A stretch of DNA of 64,000 bases, from the NCBI GenBank assembly GCA_949948735.1, contig CATLGV010000013.1, forward strand, positions 36,617 to 100,616, given 5' to 3'. Shown one piece after another: positions 46,990-55,726 of the stretch. A program made the position numbers and the translations under genes. This stretch comes from an uncultured Lachnospiraceae bacterium (lineage in GTDB: Bacteria; Bacillota; Clostridia; Lachnospirales; Lachnospiraceae). How positions within the stretch are numbered: the first letter of the stretch is position 1; each line of letters begins with the position of its first letter. The notes beneath the pieces were generated by a model. The model made no database searches. It was not told the origin of the DNA and was given only the letters and a program-made list of their open reading frames with translations.

Positions 46990-47018
46990 ATGATAGTAAA
47001 TCTTGGATAGATTGTCAA
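46990..47018 (-). promoter_or_regulatory. Promoter of valS
   Basis: On the minus strand TTGACA (47013-47018), 17 bp, TATCAT (46990-46995). Gives a leader of about 120 nt containing the hairpin at 46901-46933. Confidence 0.8.
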
Positions 47019-47071
47019 GGGATGATTTGTAAACAGTTTCACCATTTCCAGATTTTAGCCGGAATAAATTT

Positions 47072-47110
47072 CCTCAATCGGCAAAGGCGTACCTGCTTTG
47101 TCAATTGAGG
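47072..47110. repeat. Inverted repeat between valS promoter and the SH3 gene
   Basis: CCTCAAT-3 bases-CAAAG, a 9-base loop, CTTTG-3 bases-ATTGAGG: two paired segments with a symmetric internal loop. No T run follows, so not an ordinary terminator. No other copy noticed here. Confidence 0.6.
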
Positions 47111-47199
47111 GTAGCGCGCCGCTAGTAAAATATGCTATAATAATGATAATTGCCTTTCGGGCATACTACACTATCATATAACGATTTCAGGAGGTCCTT

Positions 47200-48474
47200 A
47201 TGAAAAAATTTTTCCGATATACTTTTCGCATTCTGTGCGTGATATTTCTTCTGTCCCTGACGCCGTCTTTTCCGGCGCTTGCGACCGCGGAAGCCCCGGG
47301 AACGCCGGAAACCCTGCTGCCCCCGCCGGATACTGCCAATCCCGGGGATGCCGCGCCGGATACCTCGCAGCCTGCGCCATCCGAACCGGCTGACGCTGCG
47401 CCGCCGGACACGCCGGACCAAAACATTCCTCCCGTAGTGGAGACGCCTGCGCCGGATACCGCTCCTTCCGATACAAATACAGAAGCCGCACCGGAAGACT
47501 TTACCGTAACGGCACTGAGCGGCACCTATTACGTCGCCACCGAAAACGACCTGAATGTACGCAGCGGGCCCTCCACCTCCTACACGGCGCTTGGCAGGCT
47601 GTCCCCCGGTCAGGAGGTTACCGTCACCGGCAAAACGGACAATGACTGGTACCGGATACAGTTTACCGCCGGCAAGGAGGGCTATGTATCCGCCCAGTAT
47701 CTGTCCGACACGCCCGTCCATTCCGAGCCGTCCTCATCTTCTCCGGAATCTGCCCCCGAAGCACCTGACCAGAGCACGGCGCCGGAAGAGACGCCGGTTT
47801 CTGAGCCCGATGAAGAAACACCCGAAACCGAAACGGAGCCGTCCACTTATATCGAACGCTCCACTTCCTTTATCGGAGCGCATATCACCATTATTCTTGT
47901 GCTCTGCATCCTTGTTGTCGTACTCTTAATCGGCTTCTCTGTATACGGCCTGTTTCACCACGGCGCCTCTGACGATGCGGACAATGAAGATGCCGGCGAT
48001 GCGGATGAGGACTACGGAGATGAGGATACCGAAGCGTATTATGAGGGCGACGGGCAGGACGCTGAGCCTTACGAAGCGTATTATGAGGACGACGGGCAGG
48101 ACGAAGCACCCGAAGCGTATTATGAGGAGAACGGGCTGGACGCTGAGCCTTATGAAGCGCCCGAAGCGTATTATGAGAACGACGGGCAGGACGAAGCGCC
48201 CGAAGCGTATTATGAGAACGACGGGCAGGACGCCGAGCCTTATGAAGCGCCGCAGGACTATTATGAGGATGATACCCGCAGCAATCCAAGCGCTGCTTCC
48301 GGAAGAGACGTCAATACTGTCGGCACCGGTTCCGGCGGGGACGAATACGCCCAGGCGTATACGGGCGACGAAGGCTTTGCGGACGACGACCTCTATATTG
48401 AGGACATTAACGATGAGGATATACCTTCGGAGGATGCAAATGATGTCTTCGACGAAGACGAATATGATCATTAA
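47200..48474 (+). CDS. Membrane SH3b protein with acidic Tyr-rich repeat tail
   Basis: 424 residues; AGGAGG lies before ATG 47200. Signal peptide (FRILCVIFLLSLTPSFPALA), a Pro/Ala/Thr-rich extracellular stretch, a bacterial SH3 domain about 107-168 (NDLNVRSGPSTSYTALGRL, then DNDWYRIQF), a second Pro/Glu-rich linker, a membrane span about 227-252 (ITIILVLCILVVVLLIGF) and a 170-residue cytoplasmic tail. The tail is very acidic with repeated EAYYE(D/N)DGQDEAPEAYYE units. SH3b domains often bind cell-wall peptides. The tail is unusual; function unknown. Confidence 0.75.
   Translation: MKKFFRYTFRILCVIFLLSLTPSFPALATAEAPGTPETLLPPPDTANPGDAAPDTSQPAPSEPADAAPPDTPDQNIPPVVETPAPDTAPSDTNTEAAPEDFTVTALSGTYYVATENDLNVRSGPSTSYTALGRLSPGQEVTVTGKTDNDWYRIQFTAGKEGYVSAQYLSDTPVHSEPSSSSPESAPEAPDQSTAPEETPVSEPDEETPETETEPSTYIERSTSFIGAHITIILVLCILVVVLLIGFSVYGLFHHGASDDADNEDAGDADEDYGDEDTEAYYEGDGQDAEPYEAYYEDDGQDEAPEAYYEENGLDAEPYEAPEAYYENDGQDEAPEAYYENDGQDAEPYEAPQDYYEDDTRSNPSAASGRDVNTVGTGSGGDEYAQAYTGDEGFADDDLYIEDINDEDIPSEDANDVFDEDEYDH
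48055..48265 (+). repeat. In-frame acidic Tyr-rich repeats in the SH3 protein tail
   Basis: About six irregular repeats built on GAAGCGTATTATGAG (EAYYE), followed by a GACGGGCAGGACG-like segment (DGQD) and either GAAGCACCC or GCTGAGCCTTA. Units differ in length, 30-48 bp, all multiples of three. Confidence 0.85.
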
Positions 48475-48496
48475 TGCTGTGTCACACAGCCGGCAA

Positions 48497-48545
48497 AACC
48501 CCCGAAGCATCCGCCTGAGTGCGGTTGCTTCGGGGGTTCTCTTTA
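48497..48545 (+). terminator. Terminator after the SH3 gene
   Basis: AACCCCCGAAGC and GCTTCGGGGGTT, 12-bp stem, followed by CTCTTT. Ends right at the 3' end of the convergent gene at 48543. Confidence 0.85.
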
Positions 48546-48842
48546 AAAGCCTATTCTGTTATTTGACTTCGTGCGAAGCATTTTTACTTCGGCTTCTATA
48601 TCGCCCAGATTCTTTAAAACCTCCTCGGCGACGTCCAGCTGTGCAGAATTAATACAAAATACAATGCTGGGCTTGCTGCCGCCAAACATCTTGGAAAACA
48701 TTCCCGGCTTCTCCCATCTCAAAAAGTAAGAAACTCTGGCCTTCATAAATGCCTTTTCCAAGGTGGTCTTCACATTCGTATCCGTTACAGAGCAAAAGTC
48801 CATTTCGTTGTTCACCTTCACCTTACTATACTCATTTTCCAC
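48543..48842 (-). CDS. Small unknown protein
   Basis: About 99 residues from GTG 48842 (VENEYSKVKVNN), with GAGGG about 12 bp upstream; the frame runs to 48908 within the end of the phosphatase gene, so the true start is uncertain. Seen: FCSVTDTNVKTTLEKAFMKA, RVSYFLRWEKPGMFSKMFGG, IVFCINSAQLDVAEEVLKNLG. Alternating strands and helices fit a small alpha/beta fold with a C-terminal VKMLRTK. Not assigned. Downstream of a histidine phosphatase in the same direction. Confidence 0.6.
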   Translation of the reverse strand: MENEYSKVKVNNEMDFCSVTDTNVKTTLEKAFMKARVSYFLRWEKPGMFSKMFGGSKPSIVFCINSAQLDVAEEVLKNLGDIEAEVKMLRTKSNNRIGF

Positions 48843-48876
48843 GATTACGTCCGCCCTCTTTCGTTGTATTATTGTG

Positions 48877-49488
48877 TTAATAATATATTTTTCCTTCTTC
48901 AAGCACACATGCGCTGCCGTCCGTCACACGCACGATGGTTACGGCACAGTTTTTATGCACGCCGCCCTTCCAGAACTCCTCTATCCGGGTGCCGTTTATA
49001 TGGGACAAAAGCCCTCTGAGTGCCGCGCCGTGCGTCGATATCAATATTGTATCGTTTTCCATGCTCTTATTATGCACCAATTTCTCAAAAAAATCAGCCG
49101 TTCTTTCCCGAAGCGCCTGTATGGACTCCGCCCCCTTCGGCGGCCGGTATGCCTCCGGTTTGTCAAAGAAATTCATAAACGCCGGATCCGGAATGTTATA
49201 ATGCTCCCTGCCGCAGCAAAGGCCCTCGTATTCGCCAAAGCCGATCTCTATGATCGCGGGCTCCTCCACAACCGGAATGTCCCGCTCCCCTCTGATAATC
49301 ATGGCCGTCTCGCAGGCCCGCTTTAAAGGACTGGTGAATATCCTTGTAAACGCAACCTCCCTGAGCGCCTCCGCCGTGATTCGCGCAAGCCTCCTGCCCT
49401 CCTCATTCAGCGGAATATCCGACCGCCCCTGAAAGCGCCGTGCCACATTCCAGTCCGTCTCCCCGTGACGCATGATATAGAGCTCCAT
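48877..49488 (-). CDS. Histidine phosphatase family protein (phosphoglycerate mutase-like)
   Basis: Branch-1 histidine phosphatase. ATG 49488 (MELYIMRHGETDWN) follows AAGGAGCG; the frame extends further without a site. 203 residues. Catalytic RHG at residues 7-9, second-half ILISTHGAALRGLL with the other active His. Similar proteins include cobalamin phosphatases and general phosphatases; substrate not determined. Confidence 0.88.
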   Translation of the reverse strand: MELYIMRHGETDWNVARRFQGRSDIPLNEEGRRLARITAEALREVAFTRIFTSPLKRACETAMIIRGERDIPVVEEPAIIEIGFGEYEGLCCGREHYNIPDPAFMNFFDKPEAYRPPKGAESIQALRERTADFFEKLVHNKSMENDTILISTHGAALRGLLSHINGTRIEEFWKGGVHKNCAVTIVRVTDGSACVLEEGKIYY

Positions 49489-49522
49489 ATCCGTATCCAC
49501 GCTCCTTCTTGCTACTACATTA

Positions 49523-49551
49523 ACTATAATATAATTCCATACGAAAAACAA
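49523..49551 (-). promoter_or_regulatory. Promoter of the histidine phosphatase gene
   Basis: On the minus strand TTGTTT (49546-49551), 17 bp, TATAGT (49523-49528), about 35 bp before the start codon. Confidence 0.6.
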
Positions 49552-49645
49552 GAGAAATCTACTGCGCCGGGCACAGAATCAGCTGTTTCGCCATGCCGCC
49601 TCACAAGCTGTCATTTCATATATCCCGTCTTGCGCGGCCGGACGC

Positions 49646-51382
49646 TCAGCGCAGAATACAGATGGACTGTGCCGGCATGACAAGCGTCCCGTCCGTCAGA
49701 ACAATTTCCTCCCCGTTGAGCGTCAGATAACCGCGGATACCCATCTTTTCAAGCTCGGTTCCCGCAAGCTGCACCTGCGCCTCCTCATCTGAGGTATTGT
49801 ACACAATCGCAATCGTACTGCCGTTATACGTTTTCGTAATCGCCGCCTGATTCCCCTCCGTCAGCGCCTCTACAACCGCGATTTCGCCGCGGGCGATTTC
49901 GGGGTTCTCATTTCGAAGGCGAATCGCGCGCTTATAATAATTGAGTATCGACGTGTAGTCCTGTGCCTGCTGTTCCACGCCCGCAAACGCGGATTCGATT
50001 CCCTTGTCCGCGTCCTTTGGCCCTTTCGTCATCCCCGTCGCGTCCGTATCCGACCAAATCATTGCAAGCCGCTTATTCTCGTCCTTCTTACCCGAGCTGG
50101 ACATGCCGATTTCCTCACCGTAATACACAAACGGACTGCCGTTCATCATCATCAACAGGCCGCATGCCATCTTCATATCGTCCTCATTCTTCTGCAAATC
50201 GTTTGCCACACGTCCCATATCATGGTTGGCAATAAACGGCGCGTCAATGAAATCCGCGTTCTGGCTGCCGTACTCTTCTTTGTAGCCTGCCATATTTTCT
50301 ACAAAGGTCGCAATCTTGTACGTGCCCCTGGCCGTCTTAATCAGCTTTCCCTCCGCGTCAGCCACGTCAAAGTTGAACATGCTCGGCGTCAGGCTCGCAT
50401 AGTAATTGGCAATCGTCGCCTTTGCCGCCCATACCTCCGATACCATATAAAAGTCCTCGTTCAGTGAAGTACAGTAGCTGTACAGCCAGTTCAGGGCCTC
50501 GTTATTAAAGTTTACGTCGCCCTCCTCAAAATGCATGGCCGCGTCCATCCGGAAGCCGTCTACGCCCATATCAATCCAGTACTTTGCCGCAGCCTCAATC
50601 TCGGCGCGCAGCGCTGTGCAGCTCAAATTCAGATCCGGCATCTCCGACCAGAAAACGCCCTCATAATACCAGTCGCTGCCGCTCACCGCATAGTAGTCCC
50701 CGTTTACCTGCTCTCTGGAAAAGTGATAATAATCCACATAAGGACATACCGTCAAATCCGGCTCCGCGTCCCCCGGCAGCTCCCTCAGGTAAGCGCACGC
50801 CTCCTTAAACCATTCATGGGTGGAGGCGGTGTGGTTGATGACAAAGTCAATAATCAGGCGGATATCCCTTTTATGGCACTCCTCCACCAGCCTTTGAAAA
50901 TCCTCAACCGTACCGTACTCCCTGTCTATTGAGCAATAATCCACCACGTCATATTTGTGATACGTCGTAGACTGCATAATCGGCATCAGCCAGATACCGT
51001 TAAAGCCCATATCCTGTATATAATCCAGCTTCTCTGTAACGCCGTTCAGATCCCCGATGCCGTCCCCGTCGGAATCATAAAAGGAATAGACAAAAATCTC
51101 ATAGTAGTTTCTGTAATTATCATCAATAATATTTAATTCCTGCTCATAGGCATATACCGGGGGCTGGGACGCTTCCGGCGCGCCCTGCGCCTCGTCAGAC
51201 GTCTCTGTCTGCGTGACGCCTGTAGCAGCCGCCTCGCCCGATTCTGGTTCCGTTATCCCGCTGTTTGCCGTCTCACCCTGATTGTTCGGCGTATCCGCCG
51301 TATTTTTGCCGCACGCGCAAATGCTGACCGCCAGCGCAAACGCCAGCGCACCCGACAATATTCGTCTTACCTGTCTTTTCAT
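49646..51382 (-). CDS. Surface-anchored GH13 alpha-amylase lipoprotein
   Basis: Extracellular starch/maltodextrin-degrading enzyme. Signal peptide with lipobox-like ending SICAC (Cys24 most likely), then a Thr/Glu/Ser linker to about residue 75. GH13 triad: Asp in DGFRMDAAMHF, Glu in MVSEVWA, Asp in FIANHDMGRV; region I VINHTASTHEWF. 578 residues from ATG 51382; a GTG four codons earlier is possible. Lies after the maltodextrin transporter genes but behind a terminator. Confidence 0.9.
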   Translation of the reverse strand: MKRQVRRILSGALAFALAVSICACGKNTADTPNNQGETANSGITEPESGEAAATGVTQTETSDEAQGAPEASQPPVYAYEQELNIIDDNYRNYYEIFVYSFYDSDGDGIGDLNGVTEKLDYIQDMGFNGIWLMPIMQSTTYHKYDVVDYCSIDREYGTVEDFQRLVEECHKRDIRLIIDFVINHTASTHEWFKEACAYLRELPGDAEPDLTVCPYVDYYHFSREQVNGDYYAVSGSDWYYEGVFWSEMPDLNLSCTALRAEIEAAAKYWIDMGVDGFRMDAAMHFEEGDVNFNNEALNWLYSYCTSLNEDFYMVSEVWAAKATIANYYASLTPSMFNFDVADAEGKLIKTARGTYKIATFVENMAGYKEEYGSQNADFIDAPFIANHDMGRVANDLQKNEDDMKMACGLLMMMNGSPFVYYGEEIGMSSSGKKDENKRLAMIWSDTDATGMTKGPKDADKGIESAFAGVEQQAQDYTSILNYYKRAIRLRNENPEIARGEIAVVEALTEGNQAAITKTYNGSTIAIVYNTSDEEAQVQLAGTELEKMGIRGYLTLNGEEIVLTDGTLVMPAQSICILR

Positions 51383-51458
51383 AGAGCTAATCACGCCTTT
51401 CTCTCATCCCGCAGGCTTTGGTCGCAGACACAAAGCCGCCCATCATTTCCTATACTGT

Positions 51459-51491
51459 CAAAAATCGGCGGCCACGAAAGCCACCGATTTT
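51459..51491 (-). terminator. Terminator after the maltodextrin transporter operon
   Basis: On the minus strand AAAATCGGTGGC and GCCGCCGATTTT form a near-perfect 12-bp stem followed by T. Sits between the small gene at 51499 and the amylase gene. Confidence 0.85.
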
Positions 51492-51498
51492 CTTTTCA

Positions 51499-51654
51499 TT
51501 ATGATTCTTTCCTGTCATCATCAAGACCGTATTCTTTCATCCGGCTCTCACCCCATGATTTTCCACGGCTTCTCTGCCAGTCGATGCCGCCCCGCAGGCA
51601 AAGCGCACCAGCCGCTCCGACAAGGATAATGCAAAGAATAATTTTAAATACCAT
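51499..51654 (-). CDS. Small membrane protein after malG, 51 residues
   Basis: ATG 51654 begins 12 bp after the malG-like stop. Sequence opens MVFKIILCIILVGAAGALCL, one membrane span, then a basic/charged tail (WQRSRGKSWGESRMKEYG) ending DDDRKES. The ribosome site is weak (AGCAGG). Stop TAA is at 51499, just before the terminator stem at 51459-51491, which fits a last gene of the operon. No family recognised. Confidence 0.5.
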   Translation of the reverse strand: MVFKIILCIILVGAAGALCLRGGIDWQRSRGKSWGESRMKEYGLDDDRKES

Positions 51655-51666
51655 ACAGCCTGCTGC

Positions 51667-52518
51667 TTAACCCTTTACAGCGCCGCCGGTTACACCTTCT
51701 ACATAGTACTTCTGCAGACACATGAAGAGGATGGTAATCGGTACCGCAATCAGAAGGCCGCCCGCACAGAACCGGGTGAAGTAGCCCTGATAATCGTTTG
51801 TCATAACCCAGCGGTACATCGCCACCGCTACGTTATAGCTGTCGGAATAGCCAAACGCAATATAGGATGCAAAGATATAGTCACACCAGGGCGCCATAAA
51901 CGCAACCAGCGCCGTATAGATGATAATCGGCTTTGACAGCGGTATCAGCATAATCGTAAATACCTGGAACCGGTTCGCGCCGTCAATGCGGGCCGCCTCA
52001 TCAAGCGACTTCGGAATCGTGTCAAAATATCCTTTACATACATAGTATCCCATACCGGAGCTTGCAAACCCGATTAAAATCAAACCGGGAATCGCGCCCG
52101 CCTGTGTCAGGCCAAACTGCTTGAGCAGGAAGTACAGACAGATCATGGAGAGGAAGCCCGGGAACATGCCCAGCACCAGCCAGAACCGCATCAGGAACTC
52201 TCTGCCCTTAAACCGCATTCTGGAAAGCGCATAGCTGACCATCAGGACAAAAATCGTCTGTAAAACCGATACAAAGGTTGCAATAATTAACGTATTTCCA
52301 TACCACCGGAAGAACTTGCTCTCCGGATCAAAGAGGAACTTGTAGGAATCCAGTGAGAAGGTCTTGGGCAGTAGATAGTTTACCTGTCCGCCCGGCTCCA
52401 GAATATAGGAGCGGAAGCTCTGCAATACCAGACAGACAAACGGGAACAGCCATATAATGCTGATTACTATCAATATGGCATAACCAATACCGTTACTAAT
52501 CTTATTTCGTCTTGACAT
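51667..52518 (-). CDS. Maltodextrin ABC permease, MalG type
   Basis: Membrane subunit of a maltose/maltodextrin-type importer. 283 residues, six spans, EAA loop PKSLDEAARIDGANRFQVF (about residues 175-195), C-terminal YYVEGVTGGAVKG. GGAGGGATTCCAATA precedes ATG 52518; it overlaps the malF stop by one base. No ATPase gene follows, so an MsmX-type ATPase is likely shared. Confidence 0.94.
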   Translation of the reverse strand: MSRRNKISNGIGYAILIVISIIWLFPFVCLVLQSFRSYILEPGGQVNYLLPKTFSLDSYKFLFDPESKFFRWYGNTLIIATFVSVLQTIFVLMVSYALSRMRFKGREFLMRFWLVLGMFPGFLSMICLYFLLKQFGLTQAGAIPGLILIGFASSGMGYYVCKGYFDTIPKSLDEAARIDGANRFQVFTIMLIPLSKPIIIYTALVAFMAPWCDYIFASYIAFGYSDSYNVAVAMYRWVMTNDYQGYFTRFCAGGLLIAVPITILFMCLQKYYVEGVTGGAVKG

Positions 52519-53927
52519 TATTGGAATCCCTCCTCATCCTTAACTGACGGCAAGATATTGTATACCACCAGCGAAATAATTGCTGTTACCAAGAATACCA
52601 TAATACCGATAACGGAGGCCATCTTGTAGTTCGTATCGTTCAGCGTCAGCTTATACAGCCAGGTTACCAGCAGATCCGTGTATCCGGCGCCGCCGTTTAA
52701 GCTCATTGACGTCGGGCCGCCGCCGCTCAGAAGATAAATAATGTTGAAGTTGTTTAAGTTTCCGGTAAACTGCGTCAGCAGGAACGGGCCTGTTACGAAC
52801 AGCATGTACGGAAGCGTAATCTTGCGGAACATCTGGAATGCATTGGCACCGTCAATGCGGGCGCTCTCATATAAATCCGCCGGGATGTTCATCAAAAGTC
52901 CCGTACAGATTAACATAATGTAGGGAATGCCAACCCAGCAGTTCAGGACAATAATCAAAATCTTTGCAAGCGTCGGATCCTGCCAGAAAGGAATCGCGCT
53001 GTCGATAAGCCCCCACCGCATCAGATAACCGTTTACGAGACCGTCCGGTGCGAACATCTTACCGATATACAGAAGCGATACAAACTGCGGCACCGCAATG
53101 GTCATAACCAAAATCGTTCTCCAGAGCTTCTTGAATTTAATGCCCTTCTTGTTAATCAAAATGGCAACTGCCATACCAAGGAAATAATTGAGGAAGGTCG
53201 CAAAGAACGCCCACACAATCGTCCAAAGCAAAATCGTGACGAAGGTGCTGCCAAAGCCTGATGTCCCAAAAGAAAACAGGTCCTTAAAGTTCTGCAGGCC
53301 AACCCATGTAAAAAGCTGCGCCGGAGCCTGATGCGTCGCGTCATAGTTCGTAAATGCAACACAGATCATAAAAGCGATCGGGAGCACAATGAACAGGAAT
53401 ACGCCCAACACCGGCAGAGCCAGTAATGTCTTGTCAAAATGTTCATCCAGCAGAGAAACGAAATCCTGCTTCACCGTCGCAAGCTTCTTTCCCTCTGCGA
53501 GAAGCCTCTCTGCATTTCTGTTCTGGCGCACATTCAGCCGCCATACAAATATAAAAGCGATTATAATAATAATACTCAGTATGCTGTACAGCAAAATCAA
53601 AAAGCTGTTATCCCCATAGGAAACGGTTCCGTCCGGATTGAACCCCCGCCCCTGTGTACCAAGTGTGGTAATATCTTTTAAGTACCCCGCACCGAAAAAT
53701 ACCATATAACAAATAAACGCTATTTCCGCTGCCAGGAACGCAATTCCTCTCAGAAACTGCTTACGAAGTAAAGGCCCAAATCCCATAATCAGAAATGATA
53801 CCTTCGTCATCCAATTGCCCTTTGCAAATGTTGTGCCGATATCCGCTATATCCGCGCCAAACCATTTAAAGAAGCCTGCTATTTTCCCCATGCCAGAAGG
53901 CTGTTTCCCTTTATCCATATTCGCCAT
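52518..53927 (-). CDS. Maltodextrin ABC permease, MalF type
   Basis: Partner membrane subunit. 469 residues, longer than most permeases because of an N-terminal extension with hydrophobic segments (FLIMGFGPLLRK, IAFLAAEIAFICYMVFFGAGYL, ILLYSILSIIIIIAFIFVW). This is the MalF-like form seen with Firmicutes maltodextrin systems. EAA loop ADLYESARIDGANAFQMF about residue 365. Start ATG 53927 close to GGAGGGG; a second ATG three codons later is possible. Confidence 0.93.
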   Translation of the reverse strand: MANMDKGKQPSGMGKIAGFFKWFGADIADIGTTFAKGNWMTKVSFLIMGFGPLLRKQFLRGIAFLAAEIAFICYMVFFGAGYLKDITTLGTQGRGFNPDGTVSYGDNSFLILLYSILSIIIIIAFIFVWRLNVRQNRNAERLLAEGKKLATVKQDFVSLLDEHFDKTLLALPVLGVFLFIVLPIAFMICVAFTNYDATHQAPAQLFTWVGLQNFKDLFSFGTSGFGSTFVTILLWTIVWAFFATFLNYFLGMAVAILINKKGIKFKKLWRTILVMTIAVPQFVSLLYIGKMFAPDGLVNGYLMRWGLIDSAIPFWQDPTLAKILIIVLNCWVGIPYIMLICTGLLMNIPADLYESARIDGANAFQMFRKITLPYMLFVTGPFLLTQFTGNLNNFNIIYLLSGGGPTSMSLNGGAGYTDLLVTWLYKLTLNDTNYKMASVIGIMVFLVTAIISLVVYNILPSVKDEEGFQ

Positions 53928-53962
53928 ACCCCTCCAGACTATATTTTATTTGTAGTATTCCT

Positions 53963-53992
53963 CAAAAAAACGCAAGCCTGACAGCCTGCGTC
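53963..53992 (-). terminator. Terminator between the binding protein and permease genes
   Basis: On the minus strand ACGCAGGCT and AGGCTTGCGT pair with a GTC loop, then TTTTTTT. Partial termination here would give more binding protein than permease, as in other ABC operons. Confidence 0.75.
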
Positions 53993-53997
53993 TTAAA

Positions 53998-54021
53998 TGA
54001 TATGCGCTGTCACAATTTCCC
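53998..54021 (-). repeat. 3'-end motif copy, after the maltodextrin-binding protein gene
   Basis: Plus-strand TGATATGCGCTGTCACAA then TTTCCC. The first 24 bases match the copy at 62906 with only purine changes. On the minus strand it lies just before the terminator hairpin. Confidence 0.75.
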
Positions 54022-54101
54022 AAATACTTGAACACTGCCGCTACCTTCTGATAATCGGAGAGAGGAAAATCCTTCCCTCTCTCCATATGTTTCAAAAATT
54101 T

Positions 54102-55430
54102 TTATTGTCCTGCGTAGGACTTGCAGGTTGCCTGGAATGTTTCAAGAACTGCCATCAAGTCTTCGTCAGAAGCGTTGTCATAGTTGCCGGAGATAACGTC
54201 GTCACCAAGTGATGTTGCCAGCTGCCAGTACTCGTTCGGATACTGTCCCTGAGGAATAGTCTCTGCCAGCTGCGCCGCAAGTGCGGAAAGCGCTACGTCA
54301 GCCTGAACGTCGCTGCTCTGCTGAGCTGCCTTGTTGGAAGGCCCCCATGAAACTGCCTTATAACGTGCAAGCTGTGTCTCTTCGCCTGAAAGGAACTGTG
54401 CGATTGCAAGGCATACCTGCATCTTGTTGGAGTCTGTCTGCGGCTTGATGCCTAACAGCTTAAATCCGCCGAAGCCGCCAAGCTGATAATCTCTTCCGTC
54501 AACCGTAAACTTCGGAAGCTTTGCACAGGCATAATTGTCGCCAAACATAGTCTTAATCGTGTCTGCGTCCCATGTACCGTCAACAATTGCAGCACAGTTG
54601 GTCGCGTTGCTTGCAGCGGAGCCGTTTACGAACATCGGTGACTTGTGCAGGTTAATGATTGCCTTCAATGCCGCTACACCGTTCTCGGAAGCGTAGTCGA
54701 TGTTGCACGCCGTGAAGTTTCCTGCATCGTCCAAATCATAAGTCAGTGTGCATCCTGCGCCGAAGAAGAATGCCGGCTGATACCATCCAGAGTTGATCTC
54801 CATGTAGATGCCCTTGCCAGCTGCTTCGCAGTCAGCGACAATCGCGTCTAAGGAAGTCGGATCCTTTACAACACTCTTGTCATAATATAAGAAATAACCG
54901 TTGTCCGACGTAATCGGGAATGCATAGGTCGTACCGCCTACCGTTGCCGCTGCTGCTGCGCCTGCGTCGTTCTGCTCTGCAACCCATGTCGCATATTCGC
55001 CTGTTACCGGCATGATTGCGCCTGAAGAAACAAGACGTGCCAGCTGATCCTGTGCGAAGCCGTAAATATCCGCACCGCCCTCAACGTCGGTAATCATGTT
55101 GCTTGCCGCATCGCCCTCGCCTACCGGCTCAACCGTTACAGTATAGCCTGCATACTGCGGATTCGCTTCCTGGAATGCCTTCACCTGATCCTGTGTAAAT
55201 GTCTGAACATTCTCTGCAACCCAGATTGTGATCTCGCCGGTACCGTAATCTACGTTCTCTGCCGGTGCGCTGCTGTTGTCAGCAGATGCGTTACTGTTAT
55301 CAGTTGCCGTGTTGTTTGTGTCTGTAGCGGGCGTATTGTTGTTGGAGCTGTCGTCCTTTCCGCCGCATGCTGTCAATACGGATGCGATCATCGCGGTTGA
55401 CATTACTAATGCTAATACACGCTTTTTCAT
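54102..55430 (-). CDS. Maltodextrin-binding lipoprotein, MalE/MdxE type
   Basis: Lipid-anchored substrate-binding protein. Signal peptide with lipobox SVLTAC (Cys22), then an Asp/Asn/Ser/Thr linker to about residue 60. MalE-like pattern: ITIWVAENVQTF, then ADIYGFAQDQLARLVSSG, and YAFPITSDNGYFLYYDKSVV. 442 residues. First gene of the operon with malF, malG; GGAGAGG precedes ATG 55430. Confidence 0.92.
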   Translation of the reverse strand: MKKRVLALVMSTAMIASVLTACGGKDDSSNNNTPATDTNNTATDNSNASADNSSAPAENVDYGTGEITIWVAENVQTFTQDQVKAFQEANPQYAGYTVTVEPVGEGDAASNMITDVEGGADIYGFAQDQLARLVSSGAIMPVTGEYATWVAEQNDAGAAAAATVGGTTYAFPITSDNGYFLYYDKSVVKDPTSLDAIVADCEAAGKGIYMEINSGWYQPAFFFGAGCTLTYDLDDAGNFTACNIDYASENGVAALKAIINLHKSPMFVNGSAASNATNCAAIVDGTWDADTIKTMFGDNYACAKLPKFTVDGRDYQLGGFGGFKLLGIKPQTDSNKMQVCLAIAQFLSGEETQLARYKAVSWGPSNKAAQQSSDVQADVALSALAAQLAETIPQGQYPNEYWQLATSLGDDVISGNYDNASDEDLMAVLETFQATCKSYAGQ

Positions 55431-55548
55431 TTTCTACCTCTCCTTCATTTGATAAAATGATAAGTTATTCTTTATTATTAATATCCCATTTTCACAGAAT
55501 AATAATAATCTTATAAAATTTGCCGGACACTCCGCAGAATCTTTTTGA

Positions 55549-55563
55549 TTGGAAACGATACCG
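55549..55563. promoter_or_regulatory. Candidate catabolite-responsive / LacI-family operator
   Basis: TTGGAAACGATACCG fits the cre consensus WTGNAANCGNWNNCW except for the last base. It lies about 120 bp before the maltodextrin-binding protein gene, a common place for a CcpA or MalR site. Confidence 0.5.
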
Positions 55564-55726
55564 GAAATCTTTTTAATAAAATCAAGCGATACTGTTATTC
55601 CTCATAACGCTTGACCGGATACACGCTAAGTCAATCATAGTGCCCAACTTTTCTTATATTTAGATTGTAGCAATTGTATAATTTATTTTCAATTGGTAAT
55701 ATTGACGATATGTAAACTTTTCATTT

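Noticed and set aside
46864..46990. T-box riboswitch before valS
   Set aside because: The conserved AGGGTGGNACC antiterminator sequence and a specifier stem are not visible; the leader is too short for a canonical T-box.
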